DNA of 64,000 nucleotides, from the NCBI GenBank assembly GCA_002280515.1, contig NCEA01000031.1, positions 1 through 64,000 on the forward strand, in the 5' to 3' direction. The DNA comes from Rhodobacterales bacterium 32-67-9. Its GTDB lineage: Bacteria > Pseudomonadota > Alphaproteobacteria > Rhodobacterales > Rhodobacteraceae. Position 1 is the first letter of the stretch. The number at the start of each line of letters is the position of its first letter. Shown piece after piece: positions 26,544 through 35,546 of this stretch. The position numbers and the translations under genes are program-made. A model generated the notes under the pieces. That model was not told where the DNA came from and did no database searches. It saw only the letters and a list, made by a program, of their open reading frames with translations.

Positions 26544-26966
26544 GTGAAGAACCGCAGTGAGCCACAATCAGCGATGGACGCGCCGCTCGCGCCCCGAAGC
26601 ATCGCCCTGATCAACACCGTGCGCCTGAATGGCATCGGCCTCGGCGGCGTGGTCAAGGGCTTCGCCGCCGACCGCTTCAACATGCGCGCGGTCATCCTGT
26701 TTGGCGCCATCGTGACCGGGCTTGGTTTCGTCGCGCCCTCACTCCCGTTGCGACGCGGTGACGGCGCGATGGGGCTGATCCTTGCCTTCGGGTGGGCCGC
26801 TCATGGCTTGGGCGACTATCTGGGCAGAGGTCTCTTCGACCTGACGGGGACATATGACCTGACCTTCCTCACAGGGGCGGTCGCGGATGCGGTGACCCTC
26901 GTCATCGTCGCCGCGCCGCCTCTTGCGGCGGGAGGAATCCCGACGGTTCGGGCCATGACCGCGTGA
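26544..26966 (+). pseudogene. MFS transporter remnant
   Basis: This 140-codon open frame reads like two separated parts of a major-facilitator protein. First comes a segment with LGGVVKGFAADRFNMRAVILFG, the cytoplasmic loop motif after helix 2. A last-helices segment follows: YLGRGLFDLTGTYDLTFLTG. Full MFS proteins exceed 380 aa, so a large internal part is missing. It is likely a deletion remnant rather than a functional small protein. Confidence 0.55.
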
Positions 26967-27005
26967 GTGCGACGTGCCCGGTCGAGAGGCAGAGCTGGCC
27001 CGGGT

Positions 27006-28004
27006 TCAATAGCGGGCGGTATAGTCCGGCTTTCGGTTGCCGCGCTGGACGACGCTGCGATTGAGCTGAAACTGTTCGGCCTCGTTGTTCTCGACGACCA
27101 TGCGGCCGCTGCATTGGTCGAGCTTGATCCACGGGTGCCGGCCGTTGGGTCCGTTGGCGTTGCGGACGCGGTTGCCCACGACCTCGACATCCCGGACCGC
27201 GTGCAGCCGGATGCCGTTCGCGGCCGAGGTCTCGACCACGTTGTCACGCACGACGACATTGGAATAGGGCCCGTTGTGCAGGCCGATCCCCTGCATCTTC
27301 GCGCGAAGCGGATTGTCCGGCCGCACCGTCCATTCCAGCAGCACGTTGTCCTTGATCACGAGGCCGTTCAGCAGTTCCCTGACCTTGAAGGCCTGAAACC
27401 CGTCTGAATGGTTGTCGTCGATCTGCATCGCATCGGTCACCCGGTTGCCGATCACCACGCAATTATCGTCCGTCGCCCTGAGGCCGTCGCCGGAAAAGCC
27501 GAAGACGAGGTTGCCGAAGATCTCGGAATTCCGCCCGCCGACGCCATAGCCGAAATAGACGCCGATCGCAGCCGAGTTGCGGATCACGGAGCGTTCCCCG
27601 CGCAGCAGAACCGCGCCGATCTTGGCGGCATCCCAGTCCGCCGCAGTCCAGCGAGCATGGTTGTCGCTGTCGGCCCGGCCGCGGAACAGGCAGTTGCTGA
27701 CCTCGATCCCGGTAGAACCTGGCAAGCCGGTGACAAGATAGGGCTTGGCCCGGCTCTTCGGCACCGGCGCGAGCGGCCAGAAGGACAGACCGTCGAAGCT
27801 GAGGTTGGCGCAGCCTTGCAGAAGCAGGCTTTCGAAATGCGCCGCACCGGGTTTGGCGGCCTTTATCGTCACGGGCTGATCCGGCCGGATGCCGTCGAGC
27901 GTCACCGCGCCGAAGTCTCCGTTCAGTTCGACGATGTCGCGTGGGGCGGCCTTGCGCAAGGCGGCGAGCAGGTCGCGGGCGGTTTCGGCCGAGTGTGTTG
28001 CCAC
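27006..28004 (-). CDS. Right-handed parallel beta-helix repeat protein
   Basis: This 332-aa protein has regular strand repeats with small and Asn residues at turns (for example VIRNSAAIGVYFGYG, LVIKDNVLLEW and VVVRDNVVETSAANG). These are typical of parallel beta-helix proteins that bind or cleave polysaccharides. No Sec signal is visible at the N-terminus MATHSAETARDLL. A function as lyase, epimerase or structural protein cannot be chosen from the sequence. It stands alone between the MFS remnant and the symporter operon. Confidence 0.75.
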   Translation of the reverse strand: MATHSAETARDLLAALRKAAPRDIVELNGDFGAVTLDGIRPDQPVTIKAAKPGAAHFESLLLQGCANLSFDGLSFWPLAPVPKSRAKPYLVTGLPGSTGIEVSNCLFRGRADSDNHARWTAADWDAAKIGAVLLRGERSVIRNSAAIGVYFGYGVGGRNSEIFGNLVFGFSGDGLRATDDNCVVIGNRVTDAMQIDDNHSDGFQAFKVRELLNGLVIKDNVLLEWTVRPDNPLRAKMQGIGLHNGPYSNVVVRDNVVETSAANGIRLHAVRDVEVVGNRVRNANGPNGRHPWIKLDQCSGRMVVENNEAEQFQLNRSVVQRGNRKPDYTARY

Positions 28005-28100
28005 GAAAATTTCTCTTCAGGATCCGGGGCCGTTCAGCGCGGCGCCGAGCCTATCCTATCTGTCGGGACGCGCCGTCGCAATCACCGCGTCCTGGCGGGG

Positions 28101-28128
28101 TCGGTCGGGCGGATATCCGCCCGACCGA
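28101..28128 (-). terminator. Perfect 28-bp palindrome after the symporter gene
   Basis: TCGGTCGGGCGGAT pairs with its exact complement directly adjacent, 9 bp downstream of the symporter stop on the minus strand. It would form a hairpin with at least a 10-bp stem and a small ATAT loop. There is no U-tract. It is probably the 3' end of the uspA-symporter transcript. Confidence 0.6.
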
Positions 28129-28136
28129 AGCTCCGG

Positions 28137-29681
28137 TCACTTGAACTTGCGGATCTCGCCCGAGGCGAGGCGCCCGAGATAGCTCTGCACCTCGGCCTTG
28201 ACGATCGGCATCAGGACGTAAAGCCCGATGATGTTCACGACCGCCATCGCGAAGATTGCCGCGTCGGAGAAGTCGATCACCGGGCCGAGGCTCGCCGCGG
28301 CGCCGATGATGACGAAGAAGCAGAAGAGAAGCTTGAAGCTCAGCTCCTGCGTCTTGCCCTCGCCGAAGAGATAGGTCCAGGCCTTCAGCCCGTAGTAGGA
28401 CCAGGAGATCATCGTCGAAAAGGCAAAGAGGATCACCGCCAGGCCCAGAACGTAGGGGAACCACGAGAAGGCCGCGGCGAAGGCGGCCGAGGTCAGGCCG
28501 ACGCCCGTGGCGCCCGTCACGGTCTGGATCGTGCCGTTATCGTTCAGAAGGTACATGCCCGTCTCGGGATCGATGACAAGCTGCTGGGTGAAGATGATGA
28601 CCAGCGCTGTCATCGTGCAGATCACGACCGTGTCGATGAACGGCTCAAGCAGCGAGACGAAGCCCTCGGTGATCGGTTCCTTCGTGCGGACGGCCGAGTG
28701 CGCGATGGCAGCGGACCCGACCCCCGCCTCGTTCGAGAATGCGGCCCGCTTGAAACCCTGGATCAGCGCGCCGACCGCACCGCCCGCGATACCCGTGCTG
28801 GTAAAGGCGCCCGCGAAGATCTGGCCGAAGGCCCAGCCGACGTTGTGGATGTTCATCAGGATGATGATCAGAGCCGAACCGACATAGAGAATGCCCATGA
28901 AGGGAACGATCTTTTCCGTCACCTGGGCGATCGACTTGATGCCGCCGACGATGACCGCGAAGACGATCGCGGCAAAGATCACCCCGGTGATCCAGCCCGG
29001 ATAGTCGCCAAGGATGCCGGCAAGCTGCTGGTGCGCCTGGTTGGCCTGGAACATGTTCCCGCCGCCGAATGATCCGAGGATGCAGAAGATCGCGAACAGC
29101 ACGGCCAGCACCTTGCCGCCGGGCATGCCGCGTTCGGCAAAGCCCTTGGTCATGTAGTACATTGGCCCGCCCGAGACGGTGCCGTCGGGATATTCGTTGC
29201 GGTACTTCACGCCCAGGGTGCATTCGGTGAATTTCGATGCCATGCCGAGAAGACCGGCGAGGATCATCCAGAAGGTCGCCCCCGGCCCGCCGATCCCGAC
29301 CGCGACCGCGACGCCCGCGATGTTGCCAAGGCCGACCGTTCCCGACAGCGCCGTCGCAAGGGCCTGGAAGTGGCTGACCTCGCCCGCGTCGTTGGGGTCG
29401 GAATAGTCGCCCTTCACCAGTTGGATCGAATGCCGGATGACCCGGAACTGGATGAAGCCGAAATAGAGGGTGAAGATCGTGGCGGCGATGACGAGCCAGG
29501 CGACGATCCAGGGGAAGGACGTGCCCGGGAAGGGCGCGAAGATGAAATTGACGAACCATCCGGTAGAGGAGGCGAAAAGCCCGTTGATGGTGTCGTCGAG
29601 TGTCTGGGCCTGGGCCGCGTTCGCGAAGATCGCCAGCCCGGCCGCGCCGCTCAGGGCGCGCGTTTCCGTGGTGAATGCCAT
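28137..29681 (-). CDS. Alanine/glycine:cation symporter (AGCS family)
   Basis: This 514-aa sodium- or proton-coupled amino-acid carrier of the AGCS family has about 10-11 helices. Family motifs include ATALSGTVGLGNIAGVAVA, GGPGATFWMIL, and EAGVGSAAIAHSA, where a family-typical NEAG precedes a conserved Gly-Ser-Ala run. It takes up alanine or glycine. It is transcribed behind a universal stress protein gene with a 24-bp gap, with AGGGA before its ATG. Confidence 0.92.
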   Translation of the reverse strand: MAFTTETRALSGAAGLAIFANAAQAQTLDDTINGLFASSTGWFVNFIFAPFPGTSFPWIVAWLVIAATIFTLYFGFIQFRVIRHSIQLVKGDYSDPNDAGEVSHFQALATALSGTVGLGNIAGVAVAVGIGGPGATFWMILAGLLGMASKFTECTLGVKYRNEYPDGTVSGGPMYYMTKGFAERGMPGGKVLAVLFAIFCILGSFGGGNMFQANQAHQQLAGILGDYPGWITGVIFAAIVFAVIVGGIKSIAQVTEKIVPFMGILYVGSALIIILMNIHNVGWAFGQIFAGAFTSTGIAGGAVGALIQGFKRAAFSNEAGVGSAAIAHSAVRTKEPITEGFVSLLEPFIDTVVICTMTALVIIFTQQLVIDPETGMYLLNDNGTIQTVTGATGVGLTSAAFAAAFSWFPYVLGLAVILFAFSTMISWSYYGLKAWTYLFGEGKTQELSFKLLFCFFVIIGAAASLGPVIDFSDAAIFAMAVVNIIGLYVLMPIVKAEVQSYLGRLASGEIRKFK

Positions 29682-29705
29682 TTGACTATCCCTGTTCTGG
29701 TCTCG

Positions 29706-30140
29706 TTACGGCACGATGGTGCAGGGCACCGGCGCGATCTGGGCGAGCGTTCCGGCAACCGAACCGAAGAGCCGCTCGACGATGGTCGACTGGCCGGTCC
29801 GCCCGATGAAGATCTGGCTGGCGCCGTGCGCCTTGGCGATGTCGCAGAGCGTTTCGGCGACATGGCCGTACTTGATCTCTCTCGTGACCGTCACGCCCGA
29901 TCCCTCCAGCTCGGCCAGCAAGGGCGCCAACACCGCCGTCTCGGCCCGCGCCAGTTCCTCGCCGCGCCGCTTGTGCCGCTCGGCGAGTTCTTCGGTCGTG
30001 AGGAACGAATAGGGCGACCATTCCAGCACATGGGCGACGATCAGCGGGGCGCCGGCCGTCCTGGCCTGCGTGAGCGCGAAATCGACGGCCCGCCGCCCGG
30101 CAGGACTGCCGTCGTAGGCGGCAACGAACGTATTTGCCAT
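29706..30140 (-). CDS. Universal stress protein (UspA family)
   Basis: This 144-aa single Usp domain starts MANTFVAAYDGSPAGRRAV and ends GSVAGTLAQIAPVPCTIVP. The ATP-binding segment near the end appears as GRTGQSTIVERLFGSVAGTL, so it is likely the nucleotide-binding type. ATG 30140 is preferred over 30170, as family members begin at this point. It is the first gene of a two-gene unit with the symporter and may modulate uptake under stress. Confidence 0.88.
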   Translation of the reverse strand: MANTFVAAYDGSPAGRRAVDFALTQARTAGAPLIVAHVLEWSPYSFLTTEELAERHKRRGEELARAETAVLAPLLAELEGSGVTVTREIKYGHVAETLCDIAKAHGASQIFIGRTGQSTIVERLFGSVAGTLAQIAPVPCTIVP

Positions 30141-30476
30141 TGTGTTTTCCCTCGTTTGCTTCCCGATCACATCGGGCAGGGAAAGTGTCGCCCGAAACGG
30201 GCGGGATCGGCTCCCTAATTTTCGAAGTTGCGCAATAAACTACGCAAAATTACCCGATGATTCCAGATTTCTACGAAGAATCTTTCGAAAGTGAGAAAAT
30301 ATCACACGTTTATTGCGTGATGCCATGACGTCGTTCTGGCCTGCCCGCTGCCGCAGTTTCGCGTCACCACGGGGCATTTTCGCCGCTTCAGGCGCCCCGC
30401 GAGGGGGCTGCGACCTTGCCGCCGCTTGCCCCCGGCGCCGGTGCGCCCTAAACCGCTTGCGACCGGAGGGGCTGGC
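30141..30476. promoter_or_regulatory. AT-rich divergent promoter region of uspA and the ABC exporter
   Basis: No gene was found in these 336 bases. From 30215 to 30325 the DNA is markedly AT-rich for this window. A 9-mer GCAATAAAC (30232-30240) recurs inverted as GTTTATTGC (30308-30316), and CTTTCGAAAG is a palindrome at 30283-30292. A small hairpin CGCCCG-AAA-CGGGCG lies at 30189-30203. These are candidate operator sites; no -10/-35 pair could be assigned with confidence. Confidence 0.45.
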
Positions 30477-32267
30477 ATGGCGAGACGACAGGACGTGACG
30501 AACGAAGACCGCGCGGCGTCGAAGCGGGTGGGGGCACTCGCCGGCCTCGCCCCGTTCATCGCGCCCTATCGGGGGCTGGTGATCCTCACCGGGCTGGCGC
30601 TGACGCTCACCGCCTCGATCTCGCTGATCCTGCCGCTCGCGGTGCGCCGCGTCATCGACGGGTTCAGCGCCGGGGCGGAACTGCTCGACAGCTACTTCGC
30701 CGGCGCCATGGCAATCGCCGCGCTGCTCGCGCTCGGCACCGGCGCGCGCTACTACCTCGTCACGAGGCTCGGCGAACGGGTCGTGGCCGACATCCGCAAG
30801 GCGGTCTTCGACCGGGTGATCGGGATGAGTCCGGCCTTCTACGAGAGGCTGATGACCGGAGAGGTGGTCAGCCGCATCACCACCGACACGACGCTGATCC
30901 TCTCGGTGATCGGATCGTCGGTCTCGGTGGCGCTGAGGAACGTGCTGATCCTCATCGGCGGCATCCTCCTGATGCTCCTGACCTCGGCGAAGCTGACCGG
31001 GCTCGTGCTTCTGATCGTGCCCGCCGTGATCGTGCCGATCATCACCCAAGGCCGCCGGCTCCGCCGCCTCAGCCGCGAGAACCAGGACTGGATCGCGGCC
31101 TCCTCCGGCTCCGCCTCCGAGGCGCTGGGCGCGGTCCAGACGGTGCAGGCTTTCACCCACGAGGCCGAGGCGCGGGCCGATTTCAGCCGCGTGACTGAGG
31201 AAAGCTACCGTTCCGCCAAGGCGCGGATCCGTACCCGCGCGGTGATGACGGTGATCGTGATCTTCCTCGTCTTCGCCGGCGTCGTCGGTGTGCTCTGGAT
31301 CGGCGCGCGCGACGTGCGGGCCGGGCTGATGAGCCCGGGCGAACTGGTGCAGTTCGTGATCTACGCGGTGATGGCCGCGGGCTCCGTCGCGGCGCTCTCC
31401 GAGATCTGGGGCGAGTTGCAGCGTGCGGCCGGGGCTACCGAACGACTGGTGGAGCTTCTCGGCGCCACCGACAGCGTGCGCGACCCGGCCACGCCGGTCG
31501 CCCTGCCGCGCCCGGCGCGGGGCGAGATCGCCTTCGAGGACGTGACCTTCCACTACCCGTCGCGGCCCACGCAATCCGCGCTCGACCAAGTCGATCTCCA
31601 TGTCCGGCCGGGCGAGACGGTGGCGCTGGTCGGCCCGTCCGGGGCCGGCAAGACCACGGTGATCCAGCTTCTCCTGCGCTTCTACGACCCCGACCGGGGC
31701 CGCATCACCATCGACGGGGTGGCGCTGCCCGACATGGCGCGCTCGGACTTCCGCCGCGCGGTGGCGCTGGTGCCACAGGACCCGGTGATCTTCGCCGCCT
31801 CGGCGCGCGACAACATCCGCTACGGCCGCCCCGAGGCGAGCGATGCCGAGGTCGAGGCGGCCGCGAAGGCCGCCGCCGCGCATGACTTCATCGCGGCCCT
31901 GCCAGAGGGCTACGACAGCTACCTTGGCGAGCGCGGCGTGATGCTATCGGGCGGGCAGAAGCAGCGCATCGCCATCGCCCGCGCGATCCTGCGCGACGCG
32001 CCGGTCCTGCTTCTGGACGAGGCGACCTCGGCGCTCGACGCCGAAAGTGAACGCGCGGTCCAGCATGCCGTCGAGACGCTGGCGAAGGGCCGCACGACGC
32101 TGATCGTCGCGCACCGGCTCGCCACGGTAAAGAAGGCCGATCGCATCGTTGTCTTCGACGCGGGCCGCATCGTCGCCACCGGCACGCATGACAAGCTGGT
32201 GGCCGAGGATGGCCTTTATGCCCGCCTCGCGCGGCTCCAGTTTACCGAAGGCATGGCGGCGGAATAG
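30477..32267 (+). CDS. ABC exporter half-transporter (MsbA-like)
   Basis: This 596-aa protein fuses a six-helix type-1 exporter domain (about residues 15-320) to a nucleotide-binding domain. Motifs are Walker A GPSGAGKTT, signature LSGGQKQRIAIARA, Walker B VLLLDEATSALD and the switch His in IVAHRLATVKKAD. It should function as a homodimer. GGAGGG precedes ATG 30477. The likely substrate class is lipid or drug. No accessory periplasmic protein is adjacent. Confidence 0.88.
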   Translation: MARRQDVTNEDRAASKRVGALAGLAPFIAPYRGLVILTGLALTLTASISLILPLAVRRVIDGFSAGAELLDSYFAGAMAIAALLALGTGARYYLVTRLGERVVADIRKAVFDRVIGMSPAFYERLMTGEVVSRITTDTTLILSVIGSSVSVALRNVLILIGGILLMLLTSAKLTGLVLLIVPAVIVPIITQGRRLRRLSRENQDWIAASSGSASEALGAVQTVQAFTHEAEARADFSRVTEESYRSAKARIRTRAVMTVIVIFLVFAGVVGVLWIGARDVRAGLMSPGELVQFVIYAVMAAGSVAALSEIWGELQRAAGATERLVELLGATDSVRDPATPVALPRPARGEIAFEDVTFHYPSRPTQSALDQVDLHVRPGETVALVGPSGAGKTTVIQLLLRFYDPDRGRITIDGVALPDMARSDFRRAVALVPQDPVIFAASARDNIRYGRPEASDAEVEAAAKAAAAHDFIAALPEGYDSYLGERGVMLSGGQKQRIAIARAILRDAPVLLLDEATSALDAESERAVQHAVETLAKGRTTLIVAHRLATVKKADRIVVFDAGRIVATGTHDKLVAEDGLYARLARLQFTEGMAAE

Positions 32268-32283
32268 GCGCGCCGCCACCCGG

Positions 32284-32310
32284 TTTCTTCTGTTCAAAAA
32301 TACCTCCCGC
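32284..32310 (+). repeat. Dispersed intergenic repeat, copy 2 (variant)
   Basis: TTCTTCTGTTCAAAAATACC followed by TCCCGCGGAG. This is the TTCTTCTGTTC variant, also seen as an inverted pair at 44471-44527. Confidence 0.6.
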
Positions 32311-32321
32311 GGAGCGCCCGA

Positions 32322-32381
32322 GCCCGCTTCGTGTCAACGAAGCGGGCGAGAGGAAAAGCTTGCGCGCGGCAACCCGCGCGC
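32322..32381 (+). terminator. Two strong hairpins after the ABC exporter
   Basis: GCCCGCTTCGT-gtca-ACGAAGCGGGC is a perfect 11-bp stem at 32322-32347. GCGCGCGG-caac-CCGCGCGC is a perfect 8-bp stem at 32362-32381. Neither is followed by a T-run. They fill most of the 266-bp gap between the exporter and the LysM gene. Confidence 0.45.
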
Positions 32382-32533
32382 GCCGCTGGACCTGGCCTGC
32401 CGCGCGCCTGACCTTGGGTCACCTCCGGGCGCGGACCGTTGCCATTCGCGCCGCCAGACCGAATAATGGCGCCGCAGCACCGGCGGACCTGCCGGTGTGA
32501 AAACGTGTAACCCGTAAGAACATGGAGGCGATC

Positions 32534-32971
32534 ATGGGTGTCTGGAGTTTCGTGAAAGGCGCGGGCAAGAAGCTATTCGGTGGCGGTGCGGCCGAGGCGG
32601 CAGAGGCGCCGGAAGTGGCGCTACAGAAGGAGATCAAGAATCTCGGCCTCGACGCAAGCGGGCTCGATATCAAGGTCGAGGGTGACAAGGTCAAGGTGTC
32701 CGGGACGGCGGTCAGCCCCGAAATGAAGGAAAAGGTCATCCTCGCGGTCGGCAACGTCAATGGCGTGGCCGAGGTCGAGACCAGCCACGACGACGACACC
32801 GGGGGCGCGGTCTTCCACACCGTGGTCAAGGGTGACACGCTGTCGGCCATCGCGCAGAAGACGCTCGGCAAGGCGAGCCGCTACCCCGAGATTTTCGAGG
32901 CCAACCGGCCGATGCTGACCCACCCCGACAAGATCTATCCCGGTCAGGTGCTGCGCATTCCGCCGAAATGA
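32534..32971 (+). CDS. BON-LysM protein (Kbp/YgaU-like)
   Basis: This 145-aa protein has a BON domain (about 30-90: LDIKVEGDKVKVSGTAVSPE and NVNGVAEVE) and a C-terminal LysM domain (about 95-145: HTVVKGDTLSAIAQKTLG, ending IYPGQVLRIPPK). This is the layout of E. coli Kbp, a cytoplasmic K+-binding stress protein. No signal peptide is visible. ATG 32534 is chosen because GGAGGC lies just upstream and the product begins MGxWSFxKxAGKKLF as in homologues. Confidence 0.88.
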   Translation: MGVWSFVKGAGKKLFGGGAAEAAEAPEVALQKEIKNLGLDASGLDIKVEGDKVKVSGTAVSPEMKEKVILAVGNVNGVAEVETSHDDDTGGAVFHTVVKGDTLSAIAQKTLGKASRYPEIFEANRPMLTHPDKIYPGQVLRIPPK

Positions 32972-33126
32972 CCCCGGGGTCCGGCCGCCACCCGTGCGGA
33001 GGCCGGACCATATGACGTGGCGTTCCGGTGGTTTCGACCGAGCGTCACACTTGCCCTGCGAAGACTTTGCACCCATCCTTCCCGCGGAGAAAAGACCCGG
33101 GGGAGCGGGTCTTGGGAGGAGTGTTC

Positions 33127-35022
33127 ATGGGGAAATTTTCCGGCCTCGCCGATCGCCACGCGATCGAAGAGGAAATGCCGTATGAAAAGCGCGATCTTCC
33201 GGTAACGCTCTACCAGTTCCTGAGCCGCACCCGGGACGCGCACGGCACGCGCAACGCGATCAGCTTTCAACTCCTTTCCGACCCCGGCGCCAGGGCCGAG
33301 ACGCTGACCTGGACCGGCCTCCTCGGCCGCGTCACCCAAGCGGCGAACCTTTTCCGCAGCCTCGGCGTCGGCGAGACCGACGTCGTCGCCTACCTGCTGC
33401 CGAATTCGAACGAGACCGCCGCCACCCTGCTCGGCGGTGCCGTCGCCGGCATCGTCAACCCGATCAACCCGCTGCTGGAGCCGGAGCAGATCGCCGCGAT
33501 CCTGCGCGAGACGAAGGCGAAGGTGCTGGTGACGCTCAAGGCCTTCCCCAAGACCGACGTGCCGCAGAAGGCCGCCGCCGCCCTGAAGCTCGCGTCCGGC
33601 GTGACGACGCTGCTCGAGGTCGATCTCAACCGCTATCTCACGCCGCCGAAAAGCTGGATCGTGCCTTTCGTGCGGCCGAAGAACCCGGGCGGGCACAAGG
33701 CGGCGATCAAGGATTTCAACGCGGAGGCGGCGCGGATGCCCTCCGACCGGCTGACCTTCGCCGACACCAAGGGCGACCGGGTCGCGGCCTATTTCCATAC
33801 CGGCGGCACCACCGGGATGCCCAAGGTCGCGCAGCACAAGTATTCCGGCATGATCTACAACGGCTGGCTCGGCGGCCGGCTGCTTTTTGACGAGACCGAC
33901 GTGCTGATCTGCCCATTGCCGCTCTTTCACGTCTTTGCCGCCTACCCGGTGCTGATGTCGGTGATCGCGTCCGGCGCGCATATGGTCATGCCGACGCCGG
34001 CGGGCTACCGGGGCGACGGCGTCTTCGACAACTTCTGGAAGCTGATCGAACGCTGGAAGGTCTCGTTCCTGATCACGGTGCCCACCGCCATCTCCGCCCT
34101 GATGCAGCGCCCGGTCAATGCCGACGTTTCGTCGCTGAAGATCGCGATTTCCGGCTCCGCACCGCTGCCGCTGGAGCTTTATACCCGGTTCGAGAAGGCG
34201 ACCGGCGTGCAGATCGCCGAGGGCTACGGGCTGACCGAGGCGACCTGCCTCGTGTCCTGCAATCCGATCGACGGATTCAAGAAGGTGGGCTCCGTCGGCG
34301 TGCCCTTGCCCTACAGCCATGTGCGCATCCTGCACACCGACGGCGAGGGTGCGGTCAGCAAGGAATGCGGCGTGGACGAGGTCGGCGAGATATGCGTCTC
34401 GAATCCCGGCGTCTTCGAAGGGTCGACCTATACCGAGGTCGACAAGAACCGCTCGCTCTTCGCCGAGGGGCGGTATCTGAGGACCGGCGATCTCGGCCGG
34501 ATTGACGCCGACGGCTATCTGTGGATCACCGGCCGCGCCAAGGACCTGATCATACGCGGCGGCCACAACATCGACCCGGCCGAGATCGAGGAGGCGCTGA
34601 TGCGCCATCCGGCGGTCGCCTTCGTCGGCGCCATCGGCCAGCCCGACGCCTTCGCCGGCGAGCTTCCTTGCGCCTATGTCGAACTTGTCGGCAGCGCTGC
34701 GGTCACGCCCGAAGAACTGATGGATTTCGCCCGCCAGAATATCCGCGAACGCGCCGCGGTGCCGAAATACGTCGAGATTCTCGCCGAATTGCCGAAGACG
34801 GCGGTCGGCAAGATCTTCAAGCCCGACCTGAGGAAGCTTGCGATCCAGCGGATCTACGACGCGGCGCTGGCCGAGGCCGGATTCGCCGTCCGCGTCCGCG
34901 ACGTGGTCGAGGACAAGAAGCGCGGCCTCGTCGCCCGGCTGGAGCGGACCGGCGCGGTGGACGAAGACGCGCTGAAGCACAAGCTGGGCGAGTTCACGCG
35001 CCCCTGGGACTGGGCGGAGTGA
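33127..35022 (+). CDS. AMP-dependent acyl-CoA synthetase
   Basis: This 631-aa adenylate-forming enzyme activates a carboxylic acid to its acyl-CoA. The P-loop-like motif YFHTGGTTGMPK is near residue 225 and the hinge region RTGDLGRIDADGYLWITGR near 451. The C-terminal catalytic Lys is in KTAVGKIFK (about 560). GGGAGGAG precedes ATG 33127. The C-terminus is longer than in typical members by about 40 residues. Chain-length preference is not predictable, and no beta-oxidation gene is adjacent. Confidence 0.88.
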   Translation: MGKFSGLADRHAIEEEMPYEKRDLPVTLYQFLSRTRDAHGTRNAISFQLLSDPGARAETLTWTGLLGRVTQAANLFRSLGVGETDVVAYLLPNSNETAATLLGGAVAGIVNPINPLLEPEQIAAILRETKAKVLVTLKAFPKTDVPQKAAAALKLASGVTTLLEVDLNRYLTPPKSWIVPFVRPKNPGGHKAAIKDFNAEAARMPSDRLTFADTKGDRVAAYFHTGGTTGMPKVAQHKYSGMIYNGWLGGRLLFDETDVLICPLPLFHVFAAYPVLMSVIASGAHMVMPTPAGYRGDGVFDNFWKLIERWKVSFLITVPTAISALMQRPVNADVSSLKIAISGSAPLPLELYTRFEKATGVQIAEGYGLTEATCLVSCNPIDGFKKVGSVGVPLPYSHVRILHTDGEGAVSKECGVDEVGEICVSNPGVFEGSTYTEVDKNRSLFAEGRYLRTGDLGRIDADGYLWITGRAKDLIIRGGHNIDPAEIEEALMRHPAVAFVGAIGQPDAFAGELPCAYVELVGSAAVTPEELMDFARQNIRERAAVPKYVEILAELPKTAVGKIFKPDLRKLAIQRIYDAALAEAGFAVRVRDVVEDKKRGLVARLERTGAVDEDALKHKLGEFTRPWDWAE

Positions 35023-35096
35023 TCCCGGCCCAACGGGTCGCATCGACAGGTGCGCCGGCTCGCGGTAGGCTCGGGGGCGACTGACCGGAGGCCCGA

Positions 35097-35546
35097 TTGC
35101 CCGCGCCCTACAGCTACTGTGACGACCCCGCCGTGCCGGCCTTCGACGACGCGGCCCCTGTCGCCTTCATGGACGGTGACTGCGCCCTGTGCGGTTTCGG
35201 TGCTCGGATGATCGACCGGCTCGACCGGCGCGGCGATATCCGCATCTGCCCGGTCGCCACGCCGCTCGGACAGGCGATGCTCTGCCATTACGGGCTGAGG
35301 CCGGACGATCCCGAAAGCTGGCTTTACCTCGAAGGCGGCCGGGTCTGGCGCGATTTCGACGCGATGGCACGCGTCGGGATGCGGTCGGGCGGATGGGGTA
35401 GGGGGCTCGGGCTGCTTCTCCTCATCCCCCGCCCTTTGCGCGACTGGCTCTATGCGAGGATCGCGCGCAATCGCTACGCGCTCTTCGGCCGGTCCGATCT
35501 TTGCGAGATGGCCTCGCCACGGTTGCGCGCGCGGCTCATGACATGA
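35097..35546 (+). CDS. DCC-family (DUF393) thiol-disulfide oxidoreductase-like protein
   Basis: This 149-aa protein has the DCC motif as DGDCALCGFG near residue 25, i.e. Asp followed by a CxxC pair, which defines DUF393. The family is thioredoxin-related with unproven chemistry. The start is TTG with GGAGG 6 bp upstream. Its stop overlaps the ATG of the next gene (ATGA), so the two are translationally coupled and likely act together. Confidence 0.82.
   Translation: MPAPYSYCDDPAVPAFDDAAPVAFMDGDCALCGFGARMIDRLDRRGDIRICPVATPLGQAMLCHYGLRPDDPESWLYLEGGRVWRDFDAMARVGMRSGGWGRGLGLLLLIPRPLRDWLYARIARNRYALFGRSDLCEMASPRLRARLMT

Noticed and set aside
16677-26966. Intact integrated element with an att duplication of tRNA-Leu
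   Set aside because: No integrase and no copy of the tRNA 3' end were found at the right side; only a remnant can be claimed.
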